Shown here in pieces: positions 30,891 to 36,896 of a stretch of 36,896 bases of DNA (its first letter is position 1; every line of letters starts with the position of its first letter). Made by a program: the position numbers and the translations under genes. Under the pieces are notes generated by a model. That model was given only the letters and a program-made list of their open reading frames with translations, made no database searches and had not been told where the DNA came from. Origin of the DNA: a virus; the IMG/VR virus record IMGVR_UViG_3300010354_000013, positions 1 through 36,896 of that record, one strand, 5' to 3'.

Positions 30891-30911
30891 TATGCGGCCG
30901 CCGGCCGCATA
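30891..30911. repeat. Intercistronic hairpin
   Basis: TATGCGGCC, GCC, GGCCGCATA form a 9-bp perfect stem in the 83-bp gap between two accessory genes. There is no U-run, so it is not a classical terminator; it may stabilise or process the mRNA. Confidence 0.55.
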
Positions 30912-30951
30912 CGCGCGCGGCCGCCCGGACGCGCATAACCCGGAGGAAACG

Positions 30952-31128
30952 ATGTCTTATTCCAACCCGATGCACCACGAGCCCGGCGCACGCCGGCCGG
31001 CGCCACCTCGAGCCCGGCCGTGGCCCTTCCCCGCGCGCCTATTGGATTACCCGTCGGCGCCGCCACTGGCGCGGCCACCGGTCGCGCCCGTCACCCCGCC
31101 ACCTAATGCGCCTGAAGCGCCTTTCTGA
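30952..31128 (+). CDS. Small Pro-rich hypothetical protein
   Basis: A 58-residue protein starting MSYSNPMHHEPGAR, followed by Pro/Arg/Ala-rich low complexity. GGAGGA precedes the ATG at ideal spacing, which is the main support for the start. No family. Confidence 0.55.
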   Translation: MSYSNPMHHEPGARRPAPPRARPWPFPARLLDYPSAPPLARPPVAPVTPPPNAPEAPF

Positions 31129-31138
31129 GGACCAGACC

Positions 31139-31336
31139 ATGCGTAGACACTTTGGACAAACGAAAGCCCAGCGCCAGGCCGAATGGCTCGCGCAGTTCAA
31201 CGACCTATTGACCACGCGCAAACCCGCGCTATCAGGCCGGATCGAATGGCCAGCGGCACTCCACTATTTCCATTCAGGGGTGACCCCGCAGGATGCGGTG
31301 GATCAGTATTGCATCGCGCGCAACATCGAGGACTGA
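31139..31336 (+). CDS. Small hypothetical protein
   Basis: A 65-residue protein starting MRRHFGQTKAQRQAEWLAQF, with PAALHYFHSGVTPQDAVDQY at the C-terminus. GAGGA lies over the preceding stop codon. Predicted helical; no family recognised. Confidence 0.62.
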   Translation: MRRHFGQTKAQRQAEWLAQFNDLLTTRKPALSGRIEWPAALHYFHSGVTPQDAVDQYCIARNIED

Positions 31337-31339
31337 ATC

Positions 31340-31666
31340 ATGCCGACCACTATCACGCGCCCCGACGGCGCCCGCAGCACCTATACAAACATCACGCCCG
31401 CGTCATGGGCGGCGCTGGAAAAGATCAAGCCCCTCAAAAAGGCGCCGCGCGCTAAGGGTGAAAAACGCCGATACCCGCAGTGGATCGAAAGCTGGTCCAC
31501 GCGCCAGTACATCGACGCCTATTTCGAGCTGAACACGGGGCGCCGCGGGGGAATCAACGCCTACCCTTATCACGCCGACCAAGCGCACCTGGCCCTGTAC
31601 GCGCCACTGCCGGACAAGCCCGCGTCATGGGCGCCCGACACCGTGGAGGTGGAGGTGATCGAGTGA
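31340..31666 (+). CDS. Small hypothetical protein
   Basis: A 108-residue protein starting MPTTITRPDGARSTYTNITP. The central region is basic (KIKPLKKAPRAKGEKRRYPQ), followed by STRQYIDAYFELNTGRRGG. GAGGAC precedes the ATG. No family recognised. The stop overlaps a downstream GTG (GTGA). Confidence 0.68.
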   Translation: MPTTITRPDGARSTYTNITPASWAALEKIKPLKKAPRAKGEKRRYPQWIESWSTRQYIDAYFELNTGRRGGINAYPYHADQAHLALYAPLPDKPASWAPDTVEVEVIE

Positions 31667-31725
31667 TCCTCGCCCTACTGGCCATCGCGCTAGCGCTTGC
31701 GCTAGCGGTCCTATTGGACCTATGA
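31663..31725 (+). CDS. Possible 20-residue membrane peptide
   Basis: GTG start overlapping the preceding stop; the 20-residue peptide is entirely hydrophobic (ILALLAIALALALAVLLDL). It contains a DNA palindrome (GCTAGCGCTTGCGCTAGC). Too short to confirm. Confidence 0.35.
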   Translation: MILALLAIALALALAVLLDL

Positions 31726-31769
31726 TCGCGGCGCGGGGAAACCCGCGTCACGTCTCCCTAGAAGTTTCA

Positions 31770-31797
31770 GGCCCGCCACCCGGCGGGCCTTTTTTTT
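31770..31797 (+). terminator. Rho-independent terminator of the accessory operon
   Basis: GGCCCGCC, ACCC, GGCGGGCC form an 8-bp stem, followed by eight T (31790-31797). It acts on the plus strand; the opposite strand lacks a T-run. Confidence 0.92.
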
Positions 31798-34112
31798 CAC
31801 TTCACGCGGGCCAGGGGCGCCAGTGGTGATACGGTCGCGGCCGGCGCCGCCAGCATCCGGCGGATATCGGAGTGAGAACCCATCTTTTCCAGAATCTCGG
31901 CCGCCACGAGGATATGCACCCTCGAAGGGTGCTCGATCGTCTTCACGCGGCCGATATCAACCCATCCGGCCTCTCTGGCGGCGTGAAATAGCGTCATGGG
32001 GCTGCACCGTACCCCGGCCGGCATAAAGGCGCCCAAACGGTCGCATAGGGGCTGCCACGGCCCCATCACGGCGCCGCGCGAGAATTCCCCCTGCCGGTCC
32101 TGCATCATCTGGCAGATGATGGCCTCGGATGCCGACATGCCGGCCGACACCATCGCGGCCTTCGCCTCGGTCACCATCGGCGGCGCCGCAGGGTTCCAGG
32201 CGCTGACGTCACGCGCAGCCAGCCACCCGGCCACCGCATCGCGGCCGCCGGCCTCATACCATCCCCAAAGCGCCACCGCCTCGACCTCGGGCATCCGCCC
32301 GGCGTGCGACCATAGGACAAACCATCGGCGATCGTCGGACGGTAACGTAATGGCCATACGCTCGTTCGAGAACGCCACCACGCCGAGGCGGTTAGGCAGA
32401 TCAAACGGGTGCAAGCCCTTACGGTTGACCGATAACAGCTCCGGGGGCGCCGCGAGCAGGGGCTTAAGGCGGTTCTCCAGCCCGCGACGGTCCACAGCGT
32501 CGGCCTGGCGCAGCTCGTTGACGACCAGCACCTCGCACATGAGCGAGTAGCCCCAGCTACTGTTGATCTCCTCGTTGCGGACTAAGGCGATGTTTTCCCG
32601 CGACCGGCCGCCGATCGCGTACAGGAACGGCTCCCACAGCGTATCCTTGCCGGACCCCGGCGTCCCGCCGTGCAACACGCCGTGATTGATCTTCACCGCC
32701 GGATATTGCACCTTGAACGCCATCCAGTTCAGCAAGTGCTCGCGCTCGGCGTCATCGGGCACCATCCGCTGGACGTGGCGAAGCCAGGGGCGGACGTCCT
32801 GCCCAGGCGCGCCGGCCGGCCGGGCGTTGCGCCAGAGGTTAGCGAACACGTCGCCGGCGCGCGTCACCATCACGTCCTCGCCGGCCGCGTAGGTCACGCC
32901 CTGCAGCACCTGGGCGCCCATCGCCACGCGGTTCTCGTCGAAGCTGACCGACGCCTCGACCCGGCGGCGCTTGCCTGCGGCCGTCAGGTGGACTGACAGG
33001 CACGCGACGTGACGGAACACGGCGTTGAAGTTATTGCGCGAATACTGCTTACGCTCGATCAGGTCGAAGTACCCGTCATCGGCCAGCAGGTACGCAAAGC
33101 GCTCATACCACTGCGCCTGTTCGAGGCGCCCCGCCTCGCGGCGCTCCACCTCGGCGATCACGGCCTGAGCGTCGGCCGCCTGCTCAGGCGTCGGCGTCGG
33201 CAACGCCCCCTTCAGCAGCGCGCTGACCAACTCCTCGCGGATGCCGGACGTCTGCGACGGCCCGCCCTTCGAAGTGACCCACGTCAGGAAACGCTCACTG
33301 CCCCACTCGGTGCAATGGCCGTGCAGGCAGCAGAACGCGCGTAAGGCGGGGTTGTAACGGCCCTCGGGCGAGCCGTCGGTATGCTCCTCGGCGTTCGGGC
33401 ACAGCACGCCCGCCCAGCCCTCGCCGTTAGGCCGGCTATAAACCATCCCCTGCTCGTTCAGCCACGCGAAGACGTCATCGCCGCCGTCATCGCGCACGCG
33501 CATGGGGCGGGGGCCGTCGCCCTCCACCGGGCCGGGCGTCACGCCCAGCGCATCGCATATCTGCGCGAGGGTGAACGTGCGCTCGGGCGCGAACTCCACC
33601 AGACGCGACACGAACCCATCACGGTTCTGCTTCAAGTTGACCGACCCAGGCAGACGGAAGTTGCGGACCGGGTTGCAGGCACCTGGGTCCGTGTAACCGG
33701 CGTCGGCGATGGCCCTGATCGCAGCGGCAAACTCGCCCTTCCTCGGCTGCGCGTCGAACTCGAACGCATAGCCCCATTGGTAGTTCCCCGGCGACGTCTC
33801 CATCTTCCACGTCGGCTCCAGCGGCGGCGTCTTCGATTTGGTGCCGATGTCGTCCAGTACCATCACCAGCACGAATTCGCAGTTGGCCGCCGCCGCGCTC
33901 ACGCGCTCGGTCATGCGGTCGGTGATGAAAGCGGCAGTGTTCGCGTACCACGCCTGCCCCTCACGGCGTTTCTTTCCCGGCAAGAACGCCGGCCATGTGG
34001 CCTTGATCGCGCCATCGGCGTGGAAGCTGACGGGCTGCAGTGGCTTTTGCAACACGTAGAGAAGGGTCTCCCCTTCCGCTGCCAGCGATTCGAGGTAAGA
34101 TTCAAACGTCAA
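31797..34112 (-). CDS. Primase-helicase (AEP/RepB-type primase fused to SF3-like helicase)
   Basis: A 771-residue protein from a TTG start at 34112, chosen because AAGGAG sits 7 bp before it and the upstream frame is hairpin sequence. The N-terminal part has primase-like motifs: VMVLDDIG (Asp87, Asp88), SPGNYQW (107-113) and RNFRLPGSVNLK (150-161). A likely zinc region follows (LCPN, FCCLHGHC). The C-terminal ATPase has Walker A GGTPGSGKDT (482-491), EVLVVNEL in the Walker B place (about 527-534, with Asn-Glu instead of Asp-Glu) and FSNERMAITLPSDDRRW as sensor/arginine finger. It starts and unwinds forks for the family A polymerase encoded upstream. Confidence 0.88.
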   Translation of the reverse strand: MTFESYLESLAAEGETLLYVLQKPLQPVSFHADGAIKATWPAFLPGKKRREGQAWYANTAAFITDRMTERVSAAAANCEFVLVMVLDDIGTKSKTPPLEPTWKMETSPGNYQWGYAFEFDAQPRKGEFAAAIRAIADAGYTDPGACNPVRNFRLPGSVNLKQNRDGFVSRLVEFAPERTFTLAQICDALGVTPGPVEGDGPRPMRVRDDGGDDVFAWLNEQGMVYSRPNGEGWAGVLCPNAEEHTDGSPEGRYNPALRAFCCLHGHCTEWGSERFLTWVTSKGGPSQTSGIREELVSALLKGALPTPTPEQAADAQAVIAEVERREAGRLEQAQWYERFAYLLADDGYFDLIERKQYSRNNFNAVFRHVACLSVHLTAAGKRRRVEASVSFDENRVAMGAQVLQGVTYAAGEDVMVTRAGDVFANLWRNARPAGAPGQDVRPWLRHVQRMVPDDAEREHLLNWMAFKVQYPAVKINHGVLHGGTPGSGKDTLWEPFLYAIGGRSRENIALVRNEEINSSWGYSLMCEVLVVNELRQADAVDRRGLENRLKPLLAAPPELLSVNRKGLHPFDLPNRLGVVAFSNERMAITLPSDDRRWFVLWSHAGRMPEVEAVALWGWYEAGGRDAVAGWLAARDVSAWNPAAPPMVTEAKAAMVSAGMSASEAIICQMMQDRQGEFSRGAVMGPWQPLCDRLGAFMPAGVRCSPMTLFHAAREAGWVDIGRVKTIEHPSRVHILVAAEILEKMGSHSDIRRMLAAPAATVSPLAPLARVK

Positions 34113-34137
34113 TTGTTCTCTCCTTGGGTTGAGTGAA

Positions 34138-34165
34138 ACGCCCGGCGGCCCCGCCGGGCGTTTTT
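34138..34165. terminator. Hairpin between polymerase and primase genes
   Basis: ACGCCCGGCG, GCCC, CGCCGGGCGT is a 10-bp stem. Read on the plus strand it is followed by TTTT. Read leftward, in the operon's direction, it is followed by a short TTT, so it may only partly stop transcription between polymerase and primase. Confidence 0.65.
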
Positions 34166-34168
34166 GTT

Positions 34169-36130
34169 TCAGCCTTTGCCGTAGCGGTCCATCACCTTGA
34201 TGTCGATGTCCAGCGGCAGGCCCTGCGCCCACGCTGGCGCGGTCGTCATCACCTCGCGCATCAGTGACAGCACCCGGTCAGGTTCGGGAGTTTCCACCAC
34301 GATTTCGTCGTGAACGTGCAGAACCACGCCGTGCGGCTCCAGCGCCCGCAGCGCGTGACGCAGCACATCATTCGCTGAGGCTTGGGTGATGTTCTCGCAC
34401 GCAAGCCCACGCCAGAGGCGACCACGGGGCCATTCCTTCGCATCTGCTGCTGGCTTCCACGCCGCCTTGGCATAGGTGACGCCCTCGTCCTCCAATCGCG
34501 CAAAGGGATAGCACAGCACGCGACCGGAAGGAAGAGCGTACCAGAGGTGCTGCTTGTCGAACAGATAGACCACGCGGCCTGCGGGAAACTCCTTACCCGG
34601 ATGGCGCATGGCGCGTGTGTACGCGGCCTCCAGCGCCTGCCCGTGCGCCATCGCCCACGGATTCGCCCTGCGCCAGCCGTTGACGGCGCGGGCCACCTCG
34701 GCATCCGTCAGCCGCACGCCGTAGATGCGCCCGAACGTCTCGAACGCGCCAGGGCCGCCGAGGAACCCCAGCGCGAGTTCTTGGACTTTGCCAACCTGAC
34801 GCTGGTCGCCGGTGACGTCCTCGTACCGCACGCCGAACGTGGCGGCGGCGTTGACCTTGTACGGGTCCAGTTTGGAGCGGAACACGTCCAGCTTAGCCTC
34901 GCCGCTGGCGCAGTTGGACAGCCACGGGTGGACGCGGCCTTCGATAGCGGACCAGTCCGCAACGACAAAAGTGTGCCCTGCGCGAGGGACCAGCGCAGGC
35001 CGTAGCATACCCTTCAGGACGTCGGTCGTGCGCTTGCCGAACGCAGGAACGATCTGATGTCCGCGCACCATCGCATGGCGGACGGCTTGCGCGTCGCTGG
35101 CGCTCTTGCGGGGGAAATTGTGGACCTGCAACCCGTAGCTTGACGCGCGGCCAGTGGCAGAGCCGCCAGCAAAGACGAACGCCCCACGGACACGACTATC
35201 TTCCTCATCCGCAAGGTTGGCCATACGCTCGAACTTAGCGACGGACGAAGCCCACAGGTCGTCAGCCGCTTGGATGACTTCGGCCACGTCGGGCGGGACT
35301 TCTTCATGGTCTTCCTCCGCGAGCGCCAGCAGCGACGCCCGCACTGATTTGTCAATCGAATCCTTCGATTCGCCGTCCTTATGGACGACGCAGAGCTTGC
35401 GCGCCTGCGGCCCGAGGCGCTCCAGCACCCAGGCGCGCATACGCGGTGAGCGCACGCTCGGCACGGCCCCAGCCGTCACCTCGACGACACGGTGCTGGAT
35501 CTCTTGCAGTTCGACGTCGGCGTACCGCTGCGCGGCCTGCGCCAGCGGCACGTCCACCAGCACCCCACGGTCGTTGATGCGCTCGTTCGTGTGGTAGTCG
35601 GCCAGCTCGTCGTCCGACAGGGGCCGCATCGCCTTCGAGATAGCGCGCATGGCGCGCACGTCTTGGGCGCAGTACGCGAACAAGTCCTGCATGTCCTGCT
35701 CGGTGTGCTTGAACGGCGGGCAACAGCACTTGCGCACCAGCACGTTGCCACGGTGATCCTTGCGCATGTCAGCGCCCGCGAAGCGCCCCACGTCCTCCAA
35801 CGAGCCTGGGGCGCAGTTAGCGCGGGCCTGCGTCGCGGTGCAATAGAACTGCTCCAGCTTGGGCACCGGCACGCCGTGGTCAGGCCCCAGCACATACGAC
35901 CAGATCAGCCGCTCGAACGCGGCGTTGTGGGCGTAGATGCGGTCACCGGCCAGCACCGCACGGGTGACGGGCATGGGGAACTCTTGCCCCGGCGTCCAGA
36001 CACTCACCTCGCCGTCGTCCAGCGCCCACGCCAGGCACAGCACGCGGGTGGACGGATCGCGGGCGTAGTTGTACACGCCGCGAGCGGGCAGGTCGCACTC
36101 GCTGCGGGTTTCGAAGTCGATCCAGATCAC
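34169..36130 (-). CDS. DNA polymerase, family A, with 3'-5' exonuclease
   Basis: A 653-residue protein with GTG start. The exonuclease has WIDFET (Asp5, Glu7), YAHNAAFE (Asn69, Phe72) and YCAQD (Tyr153, Asp157). Polymerase motif A is VVADWSAIEGR (Asp392, Glu397, Arg399), B is RQVGKVQELALGFLGG (Arg444, Lys448) and C is HVHDE (Asp608). There is no 5' nuclease domain, as in T7-type enzymes. Motif A reads DWSAIEGR where the common form is DYSQIELR. It is the replicative polymerase, translationally coupled to the sigma-like gene by GTGA. Confidence 0.95.
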   Translation of the reverse strand: MIWIDFETRSECDLPARGVYNYARDPSTRVLCLAWALDDGEVSVWTPGQEFPMPVTRAVLAGDRIYAHNAAFERLIWSYVLGPDHGVPVPKLEQFYCTATQARANCAPGSLEDVGRFAGADMRKDHRGNVLVRKCCCPPFKHTEQDMQDLFAYCAQDVRAMRAISKAMRPLSDDELADYHTNERINDRGVLVDVPLAQAAQRYADVELQEIQHRVVEVTAGAVPSVRSPRMRAWVLERLGPQARKLCVVHKDGESKDSIDKSVRASLLALAEEDHEEVPPDVAEVIQAADDLWASSVAKFERMANLADEEDSRVRGAFVFAGGSATGRASSYGLQVHNFPRKSASDAQAVRHAMVRGHQIVPAFGKRTTDVLKGMLRPALVPRAGHTFVVADWSAIEGRVHPWLSNCASGEAKLDVFRSKLDPYKVNAAATFGVRYEDVTGDQRQVGKVQELALGFLGGPGAFETFGRIYGVRLTDAEVARAVNGWRRANPWAMAHGQALEAAYTRAMRHPGKEFPAGRVVYLFDKQHLWYALPSGRVLCYPFARLEDEGVTYAKAAWKPAADAKEWPRGRLWRGLACENITQASANDVLRHALRALEPHGVVLHVHDEIVVETPEPDRVLSLMREVMTTAPAWAQGLPLDIDIKVMDRYGKG

Positions 36131-36588
36131 AACTGATTCCGCTTCGCAAACTCACGGTTTTCTTGCTGTAGTCGGCACCAAGCGCGCCATGTCAGCACGT
36201 CCCCCTCATAAAAGCCAGAAATGTCAGGCCGTTTACCAATCACATCGTTTGCTTTTAAGCGCAACAGCCGCAACGTGCGGTGGAGCAGTTGGTGTACCCG
36301 CGATCTAGTGATGCTCAAGCAAGCACCTACTTCGCTCTCTGTCATGCCTTGCACACAAATGCAATGCAATATCAGACGATCTCTTGCGGTTAATTCCGTG
36401 CAGGCAAGAAGTTTGCCTAGCAACTCGGCATTTTCAACGCGCTCATCCAACCGATCTTCATACTCAAACGACCACTTTTCTGAGGGTGGTTCGTCGTCTG
36501 GTTCTTTATGGCGGCTGTACCAAATATCCCTTACTTCAGACGACAGCGTTGCTACGCCGATCTTGCCGTAATACGCTCTGTTGCTCAT
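36127..36588 (-). CDS. Sigma-factor-like protein (region 4 type HTH)
   Basis: A 153-residue protein starting MSNRAYYGKIGVATL. Residues 64-112 (LTARDRLILHCICVQGM, ESEVGACLSITRSRVHQ, LLHRTLRLLR) form the helix-turn-helix of sigma70 region 4. No region 2 is visible, so it is a partial sigma or region-4-like regulator. It probably switches transcription from early to late genes; the virion operon shows no plain sigma70 promoter. It lies 3 bp after a terminator, with no obvious Shine-Dalgarno sequence, and overlaps the polymerase by GTGA. Confidence 0.78.
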   Translation of the reverse strand: MSNRAYYGKIGVATLSSEVRDIWYSRHKEPDDEPPSEKWSFEYEDRLDERVENAELLGKLLACTELTARDRLILHCICVQGMTESEVGACLSITRSRVHQLLHRTLRLLRLKANDVIGKRPDISGFYEGDVLTWRAWCRLQQENREFAKRNQL

Positions 36589-36591
36589 AGT

Positions 36592-36613
36592 AAAAGACGG
36601 GGCCGAAGCCCCG
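36592..36613 (-). terminator. Intrinsic terminator with UUCG loop inside the replication operon
   Basis: On the minus strand CGGGGC, TTCG, GCCCCG (36613-36598) is followed by TCTTTT. It lies between the putative ssDNA-binding gene and the sigma-like gene, so it may lower expression of the sigma-polymerase-primase part. Confidence 0.8.
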
Positions 36614-36622
36614 CCCCCCTGC

Positions 36623-36896
36623 TTACGCAGCGACCCGACGGCGACGCTTCGGCTCGTCGGCTGGCGCCTCATCGGCGTCAGCGTCGGCCTCGGCAGGACC
36701 GTCGAGCGTCACCCACTCCTTGACTTGGAAGTCAGGGGTGTAGATGGTGCCGTAGCTCTTGTGCTTGTACGACGCCTTGCCCAGCGTCACCAGCGGCACG
36801 ATGCGCGACTGATCCTTCTCAGCCTGCTCGGCCACGGCCAGCGCCAACGCCTTCACGGCGTTCTTGCCACCGACGGAGGTCGTCGTGAAACGCGCC
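36623..36896 (-). CDS. Putative ssDNA-binding / recombination accessory protein (C-terminal part)
   Basis: Continuation of the gene that starts at 497 on the minus strand. The bases 36774-36896 duplicate 1-123, so the frame joins exactly. This part shows VKALALAVAEQAEKDQSR, a beta segment with KASYKHKSYGTIYTPDFQ and VKEWVTLDG, an acidic ADADADEAPADE run and an Arg-rich end. An internal ATG at 36856 is not the true start. Confidence 0.82.
   Translation of the reverse strand, partial: ARFTTTSVGGKNAVKALALAVAEQAEKDQSRIVPLVTLGKASYKHKSYGTIYTPDFQVKEWVTLDGPAEADADADEAPADEPKRRRRVAA
36774..36896. repeat. Right copy of the 123-bp terminal direct repeat
   Basis: Identical to bases 1-123, as described at the left end; it marks the circle junction. 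Confidence 0.95.

Noticed and set aside
1-36896. tRNA genes, toxin-antitoxin pairs or a retroelement
   Set aside because: No cloverleaf with TTCRANY, no paired toxin-antitoxin motifs and no reverse-transcriptase YxDD motif were found by reading; a scan with tRNAscan-SE would settle the tRNA question.

Overview
The window is an essentially complete genome of a tailed bacteriophage with a P22-like, podovirus-type virion module. It probably comes from a circular metagenomic assembly: the first 123 bases recur exactly as the last 123 bases, and one gene reads across the join, which leaves 36,773 unique bases. The DNA is GC-rich and the genes overlap tightly, mostly by ATGA or GTGA. Shine-Dalgarno sequences and sigma70-type promoters point to a Gram-negative, probably proteobacterial host; this is inference. 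No integrase, excisionase or cI-type repressor was recognised, so a virulent life style is likely.

Layout. (1) A minus-strand replication operon starts at a promoter near 1,650. It runs leftward through a Cas4/RecB-like nuclease (510-1619), a putative ssDNA-binding protein that crosses the contig join, an intrinsic terminator, a sigma-factor-like protein, a family A DNA polymerase and a primase-helicase that ends at 31,797. (2) A divergent plus-strand operon (1714-5289) holds a VRR-NUC nuclease, an SNF2-type helicase and about nine small genes. Its promoter is interleaved with the opposing one at a perfect inverted repeat. (3) A minus-strand virion and lysis operon of about 23 kb runs from 28604 to 5204. 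In transcription order it holds the small and large terminase, small basic proteins, portal, fibre genes, scaffold, major capsid protein, two decoration-like paralogs, a glycosyltransferase, tail accessory factors of P22 gp4 and gp10 type, further fibres, three large ejection-type proteins, membrane proteins, a holin and an M15 peptidase. (4) An 800-bp non-coding region (28605-29406) has repeats around an AT-rich island and is a candidate replication origin. (5) A plus-strand accessory operon (29407-31725) of small unknown genes ends at a strong terminator.

The main discovery is that the major capsid gene is split by a compact 251-nt group I intron (18895-19145, minus strand) with no homing endonuclease. 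Its P7-P9 core closely resembles that of the phage T4 td intron. Splicing joins a 53-nt first exon to the rest of the coat gene and restores a P22-coat-type N-terminus. Unspliced RNA stops after 19 codons, and an ORF-only annotation places a false start inside the intron. Capsid production therefore appears to depend on RNA self-splicing. Other points of interest are the face-to-face promoters with a shared operator, the origin-like repeat region, the glycosyltransferase inside the head module and the unusual palindrome-rich composition of the accessory operon.
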